From the NCBI GenBank assembly GCA_938743325.2, contig OW568866.1, positions 620,001 to 684,000 on the forward strand: 64,000 nucleotides of DNA, written 5' to 3'. This stretch comes from Pycnococcus provasolii. Its lineage: Eukaryota; Chlorophyta; Pseudoscourfieldiophyceae; Pseudoscourfieldiales; Pycnococcaceae. This document shows, one piece after another, positions 27,406 through 37,000 of this stretch; positions within the stretch are counted from its first letter, which is position 1; every line of letters begins with the position of its first letter. The notes under the pieces are model-generated. The model did no database searches and was not told the DNA's origin. It worked only from the letters and a program-made list of their open reading frames with translations. The translations under genes and the position numbers were made by a program.

Positions 27406-29705
27406 AGAGAAGAGAAGAAACCACTGCGCCCCCCCTTGATGGAGTATATGGACCTAGGGGTTTGTTGCTTTGGTGAAACCCCCACTGGAGATTTGTTTTG
27501 GTGAATTCGGTTTTGGGGAAAACCGTCTTGAGTTTCAGGACGTGGTGTATTTATAGTGGGTGACTGACAGCCCACTATAAACTCCCCCTATGGAATAATC
27601 AGTCAAGACGGTAAATGATGGAGACGATATGTAATGAGTGGCTACGGACCACCGACGCGCTTCAGCTGGCGGCGCGCTGGCGGCTATACTACTTCTACTT
27701 TACTATTGTAATATCATTCTCTCTTTCTACTTACTTCTTTACTTGTTCACGAACCCTACAGCGCCATGGCTGCTCCCTATTCCGTTATGGAACCGGGTCC
27801 ATCAACAGGTAGTAAGGTAGTGGGAGACAACGACGACAACAACAACGATGACATTCTGACGCGCGCAGAAGCTATTGAGCTGGAAGAAATTGCGCGCAGT
27901 CCTGAACACAACAAAGAAAGCAGGGAGATCGCAGCGACTCTTCTGCAGAACGACGCGCAATCACGACTCACGAATGTGATCGCTGCTGTGACTAACGGTG
28001 AAGCATCACCATCCGTCGCGGATCGCATGCTAAACGCGGCAGAGCGCAGGGTCAACCACGTAGAAACCATGCTTCAGTGTGACGACGTTTGGGACAGTAG
28101 GCGTCGTGCGGCGTCCAGTAGCCACGACGCCACTGACGGAGAGAACAAGTAAGGTAGAAGTGTATTCGGTTACATGGGGAAGGGAAGGTCGGGGACCCTG
28201 GGGAAGGGGACCCGAGGAAGTCGGGACGACCGGGGAAGGTCGACCGAGACCAAGGCGTCGAAGGCTGGGAAGCCTAAGAACCGTTCACGTGATGTCCAGC
28301 CAGGATATCACGTGATCCCGTCTCCATAACGTTATCACCATATATTATTCCAAAGACAATGTATGAAACCCCATTGTCCACAAGGGCCAGTTAGGGGTTT
28401 GCACCACAACGATGACGGCACCAGTCATGTTGATCAGCAACCTGCCAACAATCAACAGCAACAACAAACTGCACAACCTCAGCAGCAACAACAAACTGCA
28501 CAACCCCAGCAACAAGCGGTCCAGGAGCAGAATGAAAACGGTACGCTTCCGCGGCCAAAGTTTCCTGGTAGAAATCAAAAACTCAGCCGACCAAGCAAGA
28601 CATCAAACAACAAGCGCACAGCATACGCAGTTTGTCCGACATGTCCTGCTCCTCCTAACGAATCGCAATCTGATCACAGCGATGATGATGGAAATTCCAG
28701 TGACGGAGGATCCACGCGATCCACCTCTGACGAATCAGAAGAAAAATTGAATTCAATCAATACAGCTCCCGCAGATCAGCACTCAATGACATTCTTCAAC
28801 ACTAAAACAAGGAAGTCATTCGCAGTACGCACGCCGGACGATCGTACCATCATCTCCATGGCGGCACAGAAATCACCATCTCGATTCAAGCATTGGCTAT
28901 GGGATTCGTGTTCACAATTGCACTTGACGGGTGACATCAACGCGTTCACCGGCTCGCTAGAAGTCAGCGATTACGAACTGCAAGGCGCAGTACCAGGAGT
29001 GTCTGTCACCACGTACAAGGGGGAGGCCAATGTGCAATTCGTACAGAGCGATGGATCCATGAGCCCGCCAATCACTGTCATCATGCATTATGTTGAAAAT
29101 CTGCCAATCGACATACTCAGCAAAAACATGATGCTGCGACAGCTAGCTGGCCATTTCGACATCCCTCGATCCGACTTAAAGCTCAACCAGGATGCGTACA
29201 TAACACCGCACAACTGGGAAATTCGAATCCACGAACAAAACATGATGGACGTCGTACCTGCTCGCGTAACTGGAGATGGAACACCAAAGCATTTCCAAGC
29301 TTTTCCCACCATCATTGCTCAGCCTACGGCAAAACAGCTCCGTGAGAAACCAGATATCGCGATAGGCCGCCGGTATCGTCGACTCTGCGATGACGGAACA
29401 TACGTCGATCACATCCGACTTCGTGTACTCTCAGATGCCTCCCACGCCAACGATGACATGGGCATTGGTTACGCATGCGTCTGGGTTGACTCCATGGATT
29501 CGGGCATTGGACGGTTTCAGTGATCCTGGGACGAACAGCGTTTGGTCTCCAGTGAGCGTTGAGTCGCTGCAGCTATCGTAGAGCCACGTCGTTGACGACA
29601 TTGTTTTGCTCCGTGCAGCGTACGTCATTGCTTGTTGCGAAACATGTAGGTTCGGAGCGTCGAAACATCGGAGTTTGGTTTCAGGGACAGGGAGGTTGGT
29701 TTGGG
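27303..29705 (+). mobile_element. Degraded copia-like (Ty1/copia-type) retroelement remnant
   Basis: This is a fossil. Open stretches in the middle contain a Gln-rich region, a CPTC motif and a retropepsin-like block of the copia style (WLWDSCSQLHLTGD followed by a strand-rich segment and VENLPIDILS). A second, similar protease-like phrase (WLYDSCSDSTLTGD) lies on the opposite strand at about 29500-29590, so at least two fragments meet head to head. Related direct sequences near 27317-27365 and 29652-29705 (TCGGAGCGTCGAA ... GGTTGGTTTGGG) may be remains of end repeats. No reverse transcriptase or integrase is recognisable. It is broken, with several interruptions, and old. Confidence 0.55.
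27374..27402 (+). repeat. 29-bp uninterrupted G run
   Basis: A pure G tract beside the remnant's left end. Its length is likely to be unstable or mis-sequenced. Confidence 0.95.
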
Positions 29706-30172
29706 GGGGAGAAAACTACAACACAAAAAGCGCCCCTCATCAGAGCCCTAATAATAACCCTAAGAGTAGCCCTAACTCTACTACCTATACCCTAACCCGT
29801 AAGTTACAGTAAAACTCGAGTGTTTTAAAAAATAATACGCCTGCTGATTAGGGTTAGGGTTAGGGTTAGGGTTAGGGTTAGGGTTAGGTTAGGGTACCAC
29901 ATTATTCGGGGTTTCGTTTTACTCTTAGGGAGTTAGGGGGGCAAGGAACGGTGAACCCCTATTTAGTATTTTCGTATTTGTATTCTGGTGTTTCCCCTTC
30001 TCGCTTAAGCTTCTTCCTCGGACAGTCGGACGGCCTTAACAGCCTCATTTTATTTTGTAGTCTCTCGCAGGTGTCTCTGGCGGCCATGGCGGCCATGACC
30101 TTGGCCAGCTCTTCTTCTTCATCTTCCTAGTCTATTCATATATATAACGTGTTTCTATAACAAGTAAAAAGT
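29706..30172. other. Intergenic gap with interstitial telomere repeats
   Basis: About eight TTAGGG units (one shortened) run from 29848 to 29896. They are preceded by irregular CCCTAA-like words from 29750. The rest is the leader of the following gene. No gene is seen. Confidence 0.85.
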
Positions 30173-31093
30173 ATGCCTCCTCCTCCTCCTTCTGGTGCTG
30201 GTGCAGGTGCAGTTTCAGATTCTTCTTCGTCTACTTCAAGTCGCTCACAACTCCTTGCTCTATTACAAGCTTCACCCTCGTGGTACCGGGCTCTCTCGAC
30301 ATTTCTTGTCAACAAGGGGTACCTGCGACAACCACTACCGCCACTCTCCCTCTCATGGCTCGTTAACTTCTACTACCAGGCGATTCCTGCGATGGACGGG
30401 AAACCCAAAGAGAGAAGTCTGTGGGGAATCGTGGCAGCCGCTTTCGTCGTCCTGCTTATCGTGCCAGCTTTCACAATACTCATCTCCACGTTCGTCGACA
30501 ACTCAGACGAGACGAAGGCGGTGGCGCGCGCGGCGTGGAGAAAGACCAAGCCGAAAGAGATCGCATATGCCGCCGTCACGGCGGTCCGCGACATGGTGAC
30601 GACACCGCTGGCGCTCGCGCGCGCGCTGCGCGACGCCTACGCGGGAACCGGTATCGACGGCGCCGCTTTGGACGTCGCCAGGCGTCTCGCAAGCGCCGTT
30701 TGGACGGACGCCTCGACGTTTCCCAGCGCGCTGCGTGACGCGTCGCGCGAGGCGGCGGCGTACCTGCGTGCCGTCGCGTCACGTTACCCGCTCACGTTCG
30801 TCGCGCATGCTCTTCTCGACGCGCTCGACGACCTCGTCCGCGTCCCGGACGTGCTCGCCGCTCAGGCTTGGTCCCTGCTGCACGCTGCGCAGAGCCCGGA
30901 GCTCGAGAGCTTATTTGTTGACATATTCCTTGGACCCGCGCGTCCACAAAAGCCGCACGTCGATTCGCTTGACCGGTACGTCGCGTACGAGCGCGATCAG
31001 GAGTCGCGCCTCGCCGCCGCGCGTCAGGCTGAGTTCGACCAACGGCCGATTCCAGAGTCCGCGACGACGTACGCCGACCGTCCCGACGTCTAA
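30173..31093 (+). CDS. Single-pass membrane protein of unknown function
   Basis: This 306-residue protein begins with a Pro- and Ser-rich, disordered N terminus. A hydrophobic helix follows at about residues 83-106 (LWGIVAAAFVVLLIVPAFTILIS). The remainder is a helical, Ala/Arg/Asp-rich region with several amphipathic stretches (for example SALRDASREAAAYLRAVASRYP) and a polar tail. GC content and third-position G/C rise sharply after the membrane segment. No family is recognised. The gene stands alone, with gaps on both sides. Confidence 0.75.
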   Translation: MPPPPPSGAGAGAVSDSSSSTSSRSQLLALLQASPSWYRALSTFLVNKGYLRQPLPPLSLSWLVNFYYQAIPAMDGKPKERSLWGIVAAAFVVLLIVPAFTILISTFVDNSDETKAVARAAWRKTKPKEIAYAAVTAVRDMVTTPLALARALRDAYAGTGIDGAALDVARRLASAVWTDASTFPSALRDASREAAAYLRAVASRYPLTFVAHALLDALDDLVRVPDVLAAQAWSLLHAAQSPELESLFVDIFLGPARPQKPHVDSLDRYVAYERDQESRLAAARQAEFDQRPIPESATTYADRPDV

Positions 31094-32337
31094 CCTTAAG
31101 GTTATTTAAAAATTAAAATGTGTATCGTAGACTCCATTTGTACCGTACCTGTACTGTACTGTACTGAAACATGCATCCCTCAGGTTCCTTTGGGTGGTAA
31201 AAGTAGCCTCTACACGTGGTACTTTGAGTGTCCGTGACGAAGCCCACCTACGGGCTAAGAAGCCCTGGGGTCTCTTTCAAGCCATTCAAGACTCCCCCTG
31301 ATCTCCGGAGCTCCCCCCGTGTAGGAAGTACACAGTACAACTCCCCCCCACACAGCCACATCCATTCCAGAACTGCAACCCACAACACAGCTTTTGACCG
31401 CCCAACAACCCAACGCCAACCGATTACAGTAATCGCTTTTGACACCTGCTTTTGAGTTTTGACCACCTCTCCTGTCACCTGTAAGGTCCCAGTAAACTAT
31501 TTGCCATCTCCCTGACACCTGATTAATCGCCTGATTGCCTGATGCCTGACGCTTTTGTGTACAAGTGTGTGTTTCGTAGACCTGTTTTCCGTGTTTCGTA
31601 GGTACTGTAGCGGCCGTTGACTCCACAAGGGTTTCCTTTTCCCCCCCTAATAAGGCCGGGGGCAATACCAGGGGGGGGGGGAAAGGGGAAAAGGCTCGTT
31701 TTCTCACCCCCGTTTCCCGGGTTTTTCCCCGAATCTGCTTTTACCGGGAAGGTGGGCAGAACCAAACGGGAAGATGAATCGCTAAACCTTCCGGGCTCGG
31801 GACGATAGGTCGGTTTTTCACCTTTGCGGCCCCCCTCTTCTCCCCCAGCCCATTTCGTCTTGTGCGTCTTGCCCACTCTCAGTACTGAAGTAGTTCTCAT
31901 ACTTCGTACGTAGGTGGTAGGAGCACAGTACAGTATGAAGAGTACGAAGAGGAAGTACCTTGCAGCCCTCTGTTGTGACAGTAGCATTGACCGTCTCTTG
32001 GACGACGACGACGACGACGATGACGATGGAGAGGCCAGCACGTCTCGCCTTCGGCCTCTTCAGCGTAGAGTGTCGGCCATCCCCGCGCATCGCCGCTCTT
32101 ACGCCGTGCCTGGTTTTACTTCACCTTGGCAAGATTATCTCACAGATGAGGCTTTGGTTGAGGACAGTCTTCTTGCAGCTCGTCACCCATTACAAAGTGC
32201 AGCGCGAGCGCGGCGAGGTGTTCTGGATTGTCTAAAGGGAGGGGATGTTTACAAACGTTTTTAAAAAAACAAACAAAAAACAAAAAACCAATAAAAAACA
32301 AACACAAAAACGGCAGTAATCAAAAACGCACACACAA
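31094..32337. other. 1.2-kb gap with G/C runs and one small ORF
   Basis: The stretch is irregular, with homopolymer runs (C8 near 31640, G12 near 31670). The phrase GGCAATACCAGGG at about 31652-31668 recurs in inverted orientation near 45635-45655. The only gene candidate is the small ORF at 31935. Confidence 0.6.
31935..32264 (+). CDS. Small unidentified ORF (109 residues)
   Basis: It starts MKSTKRKYLAAL and has nine consecutive Asp, then a basic segment and a helical end. Codon use after the Asp run looks coding. No family is recognised. It is convergent with the split host gene 74 bp downstream. It could be a lineage-specific gene or a fragment of one. Confidence 0.35.
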   Translation: MKSTKRKYLAALCCDSSIDRLLDDDDDDDDDGEASTSRLRPLQRRVSAIPAHRRSYAVPGFTSPWQDYLTDEALVEDSLLAARHPLQSAARARRGVLDCLKGGDVYKRF

Positions 32338-33186
32338 TCACCGAACGCGGTCCGCGTTTTTCACAACCAGCTTGCCATCTTGCCTCTCCAGCGCCTCCAT
32401 CTGCTCGAGCCTCTCAATGGCGGTGACGATGTCATGAGTAGTCAGGTCGGGTAGCGTCTCCGAGTTTTCCTTCGCCACCTTCTCGCACAATGCCTCGAAC
32501 ACGTCCACTCCCTCGAACACTGCCTCGAACACAGACTTTTGTAGATCGTTCTCGAGGACGATGATGTCCGCCGCCTCCGAATCTGGCGACGCCGGCGACG
32601 CGCCAAGCGCCTCCACCTCCTCCTCAATAGCAGCGTCGCTGCTTCGTGCTCTTTTCTTCGAGAGCACGACCTTGCGGCGCGCGTCCTCCTCCAGCTCCTC
32701 TCTTGATTGGAGGGTCAATGCTGACGAGGACGGTTGCCTCTTCAACGCGTCCATGAGCTGAGCTGTGAGAGCAGCGCGAACGCCATCATCTTGCACGCTC
32801 GACAGAGCCAATGACAAAGCCGCCATCTCTTGCGCCCACACCGACGCCTCGGTGTCGCGCTGAAAAACTGAGACCATCTGCATCTTGGCAGCCACTGCCA
32901 TGTGAGTTAGCACAAGCTTCTCGTCAGCAGCATTGTCCTTCTCTTCTTTCTCTTTGCGAGCAGCTTTCTTTTGCTCTCTGCGGTTCAGTGGCGGTCGGTC
33001 AACAGAACGAAGATCAACAGAGGGCAAGTCGAGCGATACAGCCCCGCCGCGGGGCATGTACTCTTTTTTTTTTGCATGCGCAGAGGTGCCGAAAGGCCCG
33101 AAGTACTTCCACGCATGCCATGCGACGTCAGCCGCCCAGGTGGAAGTCCATGTAGGCAGAGCAGGGGCAGTGCCGACGTTGTTTTT
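32338..33186 (-). pseudogene. 3' half of a host gene split by the LTR element
   Basis: About 283 codons are open down to the stop at 32338. They begin at the element's edge (NNVGTAPALPTW) and pass an aromatic block (AWHAWKYFGPFG). A Lys/Glu-rich helix and a long helical middle follow. The last 75 residues look like a winged-helix fold (DLTTHDIVTAIERLEQMEALE then a short hairpin GKLVVKN). No ATG lies near the start of this part; the first is at 33057. The matching 5' half is 44901-45378 on the same strand. Both halves are in the same reading phase if a 4-bp A duplication at the insertion site is assumed. The family is not recognised. In this copy the gene is interrupted; it may still be intact on another allele. 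Confidence 0.65.
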
Positions 33187-33226
33187 TGTCACGACGCATC
33201 ACCGCGTCACAGCGTCACCTTCGACC
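33187..33226 (-). repeat. 40-bp repeat outside the left LTR (B2)
   Basis: By eye identical to 33908-33947 just inside the left LTR. A 9-bp tract (AAAAAGAAA on the plus strand), which also borders the right LTR, separates it from the LTR. In the split host gene's reading phase this stretch contains a stop, so it belongs to the insertion and not to the host. Confidence 0.85.
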
Positions 33227-33651
33227 AAAAAGAAATGTAACCCACGTCACACCACTCCACGTAATCCTCACACACACACACACACACAATCTCCCTCCAC
33301 ACCACCAGCGCCACCACCACCCCAGGCGTGCCCACGAGGCACGACCAGGCGACAACCGACAACCCTAGTTCTTTACCCTAACTCCACAAGGCCGGAGCCA
33401 AGTTACACACGTTAATAAGAACTCTCTCTCTCTCTCTCTTCACCGGTCAACAAGTGTACGCCACTGGTACGTACACAAAAACGCGTTGACAATGGCAGTA
33501 GGGAAACCCATACAACCACAGCTCACCACACACACAACCGGGGCCGCCTTGCAATAGGCAACCTCCAACCGGGGCCGCCTTGCAACGGGCAACCTCCACT
33601 CAGGGCACCTCACCTGTCCACATCACGTGACCTTGCAAGTCCCCATGAACA

Positions 33652-33687
33652 GCGGACAAAAATGACATTAATGTCATTTTTGTCCGC
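33652..33687. repeat. 36-bp perfect palindrome in the LTR
   Basis: Both halves (33652-33669 and 33670-33687) match as exact reverse complements with no loop. The centre is ACATTAATGT. The same palindrome is at 44647-44682 in the other LTR. Confidence 0.97.
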
Positions 33688-33700
33688 ACTTCACGGGGAC

Positions 33701-33732
33701 CAAGAAAATCCACATTAATGTGGATTTTCTTG
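33701..33732. repeat. 32-bp perfect palindrome in the LTR
   Basis: The halves 33701-33716 and 33717-33732 are exact reverse complements. It lies 13 bp from the 36-bp palindrome and shares the core ACATTAATGT. The counterpart in the other LTR is 44696-44727. Confidence 0.97.
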
Positions 33733-33907
33733 CTGATACGTCATCCTGATAACGTATCCCCGAATCATCCACACTCACCCATATTTATCTTGAGGGGGCC
33801 CAAACCCTCACCAACTCTAGAAGGTTGGAGGCACTTATTCCACACACCACCCACCACGCCACCACACCACACCACTGCGCCACCACACCGCCATGCCGCG
33901 CGACAGC

Positions 33908-33947
33908 TGTCACGACGCATCACCGCGTCACAGCGTCACCTTCGACC
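33908..33947 (-). repeat. 40-bp repeat just inside the left LTR (B1)
   Basis: By eye identical to 33187-33226. On the minus strand it is preceded by a purine-rich GAGGCGGTGGGG that could serve as polypurine tract. Confidence 0.85.
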
Positions 33948-34052
33948 CCACCGCCTCGGTTGTGATATCGCTGGAAATGTCACACCGTATCAGCGCACAA
34001 CCGAAACCAATAAAGGGTATGGCCACGGTACGCATTCACCACACACATTTGT

Positions 34053-37000
34053 TCAAATCACTAACGCCATTGGCGCTTCTGGGTCGGCCACGAACAGCCA
34101 CCCCACTTCACTAGACTCTCGTCTCACTAATTGTTTGCGTATAGCCACGGAGGCAAAGATACACAACCACGCACATTGCCGCTGACGGCCAACTCTAGGC
34201 AAGTTGCTAATCACTGCAACCCTGCCTTCGTCCATCCATTGTTTCAGCATACTTGCTCGAGCTCGGGGCATCGTAGCATAATAGCTGTACGACACGTGTA
34301 CACACACCACCTTGGCAGTTGCCTTCACCATGAGTGGCACCACCAAATCTAAGCAGTCGAACCAAGGGCTACATACTACTGCCTCGACACCTTGTTTCGC
34401 CATGCGTTGCCAAAATACCGGCTGACACGCATTCATACACAACTCTGCGCCATGCCCAGGGTTCAAGTCATTGCTAACTACGCGTACTTCTTGCCCGCTG
34501 AGGTATGAAGCCACCGCTTTGGTACCCGCGAACGGATCCAACACCCACTCAAATTTATCAAGAGCCACATGCTCCCACAGCTGTTCGAGTGCACCGGGCA
34601 CTGTCGTGACGCAAGGCAACGCTCGTGGCGTCTGCATAAGCGCCACCGCCCTCGCCATATTGCTTACCGTGCGCGCTGAGCATCCGGGCTGGAGCTCTTG
34701 CATCAGTTTCGCCAACACCACATTGTCCATCAAAGGTAAGACCTCTTTGGACTTGCACAACATTGTCTCGTTCTTCCAAGCCAATGCAGCTGCCACGTGA
34801 CTACCACGCGTGGACCTGAGTCTTGTCACACGAGTATCTTGTTTCACATTATCACTTTTATCTTTGTTCACTTCACCACTCGATGGAAGCAAGTACTTGC
34901 GTACTTCTGCCTCGTACATCGTTTCTTCATCGCCATCGTCGTACCTGATCCGGAATCGGTACGGCGGGTGCGCAGTAGCCTCGAAGAGCACCGTGCCTTC
35001 ATGTTGCTCCTTCACACCAGGTCCCACGTCAAACTCCTTCATGACGCGTCGCCCATGCAGCGCCAAACCTCGTTCATCTCGCAACCTCGCGGTCACAGTT
35101 GGAGGTGGACGATACGCCCCGTCACCAAACGTGCTTGGGGATGGTTGATACCCCAGCATTGAGCATGCCTCGCACACCCACGTGGTCTGTGGTACGACCT
35201 TAAGTGGTGGCGTTACACACCAAATGTGCCACGCCTTCCCACATCCGTCACATACAATCATCTTGCTGTGTTCTCGGTCACCATTGCACCCTTGGCACCG
35301 CCACGCAGCCTTGAGTAGCGTGCCGTCAACGGTCCCGTCCAGGTCAGGCAAATGGCACGGCGCCATGTTCACCGCCTGCTCCACGATGGTTGCGCCATCG
35401 CGCCCTTCCAACACAAACACATCCTCACTGCGTGCCTCCTTGACTCGGAGCACCGTCCTCATTACCTTCGCTTCCAAACCTTTCGCATGAGCTCGCGCCA
35501 CATAAACGAAGTCACCCACCTCAAACTTCCTGAGCTTACGCCAGTACGTACCGTCGCGTAGCTGTGCGTATCGTAACGAATCTCGGTGTTGCGCCACCTT
35601 CAAATTCGAATCGATGGTAGCCACCATCTTCTTCATGGCCACCGCACGCTTAAGCAAGCTGACGGCGGTCGCCTCAGTCGCTCGTCTCGCGTCATCTTCC
35701 TCCACTCCTTCATAGACCAACTCGTCGGCGAAGGCACCGCCGTGACCAATGGCCAACTGGGGCTCCGTGCCGTACACCACTTCGAACGGGCTCATACCAG
35801 ATGACGCTTGCTTACTGCAGCGGTATCCGAGCACCACCCACATCAACAAGACGTCCCAGTCGCGGTGTTCCTCCGCGTCTACAGTAAGACGTTTCAAAGA
35901 CTCCTTAACCGTCTGTACCACACGCTCCACTTGGCCATTGGCCTGAGGATGGTTGCGTGACGTTGTCCGGTGGTCGATGCACGCCTCCCTTAACAATTCC
36001 GCAAACTCTCCTCCCACGAACTCTTGTCCGTTGTCCGACGTCACTACGGCTGGAGCACCGTATCGACTCAAGACATGTTGCAAGAACGCATACGCAACAT
36101 TAGAGGACGTCCTGTCGGGAGTGGGGACCGCGACAAGTTCTTTGCTGAATGCATCAATGAAGATTAAGATGTATTTGTTACCACGTTCAGTCTCATTGAA
36201 CGGGCCAGCAAAATCAACATGCCACCTGAAGAACAATCCTTGAATTGGCAAGGATTGTAACTCCGTTCCACCTGCCTTGCGGTTCGGCCGTGCTTTCGCC
36301 AAATCGCAAGCCGCACACTTCCCAACCACTGTAGCCACTTGGCGATACATGCCGGGCCACCAATAATGTAGCTTGACCAGTTCGTACGTACGCCGTACTC
36401 CGAAGTGGCCTGTCTTACGGTGGTACAAGTCAATGACTTCTTCACGCTTGCCTGGCGGAGGCACTTCTCTTGGTCTCCGGCCGTCAGGCACAAACAAGAG
36501 CACCATCTCGCCGTCTCGTTGTTTAGTGGCATACGACCTCATGCGCCTTGCCACTCGGCTGCGCTTTGCGACGTCGGTAATCGCTCCAGCGCCACCTTCA
36601 CGCATGGCTAGCATGAGTTCCTCATCCTCCCACGGGTCTGCGCTTGCAGCCGTGGAGGTGACTTCACTTGCTATTGCCGCCGCAACCTCAGCGTTGTTTT
36701 CTTCACGCCTTGGCACGAAGACACGGTACTCCGTGCCCGTCTCATATTGTTGCACCAAGAGTTCTGAGCCACCATCTATGGCATGGACGAACCTATCCCT
36801 CAACTCTTTGGGCCAACCTGGTAACCTTGTTTTGGTTACAGGTTGTTGACTCAAATTGCGCTTCTCGTGCTGGCATACGGCCGCAATAGCCTTGCCTTCC
36901 TCATCTTGCACTCGACAGCGCGCCCATCGAGCCATGCACTTTCGAGCTGCGGAAACCTCCGGGTTGGCGTCCACGTAGCCCAATCCCTTCTTGTCCAGCC

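Larger units (their letters stand above)
33236..33905 (-). repeat. Left LTR (3' LTR of the element), 670 bp
   Basis: It is paired with 44231-44900 and equal in length. It contains a (CA)10 run, a CT run, two 31-bp tandem units (33537-33598), two long perfect palindromes (33652-33687 and 33701-33732) and a TATA-like ATAAATAT on the minus strand near 33780. Confidence 0.95.

Noticed and set aside
33267-33290. CA, CT and GT microsatellites as CRISPR-like or regulatory arrays
   Set aside because: They are simple dinucleotide runs with no spacers.
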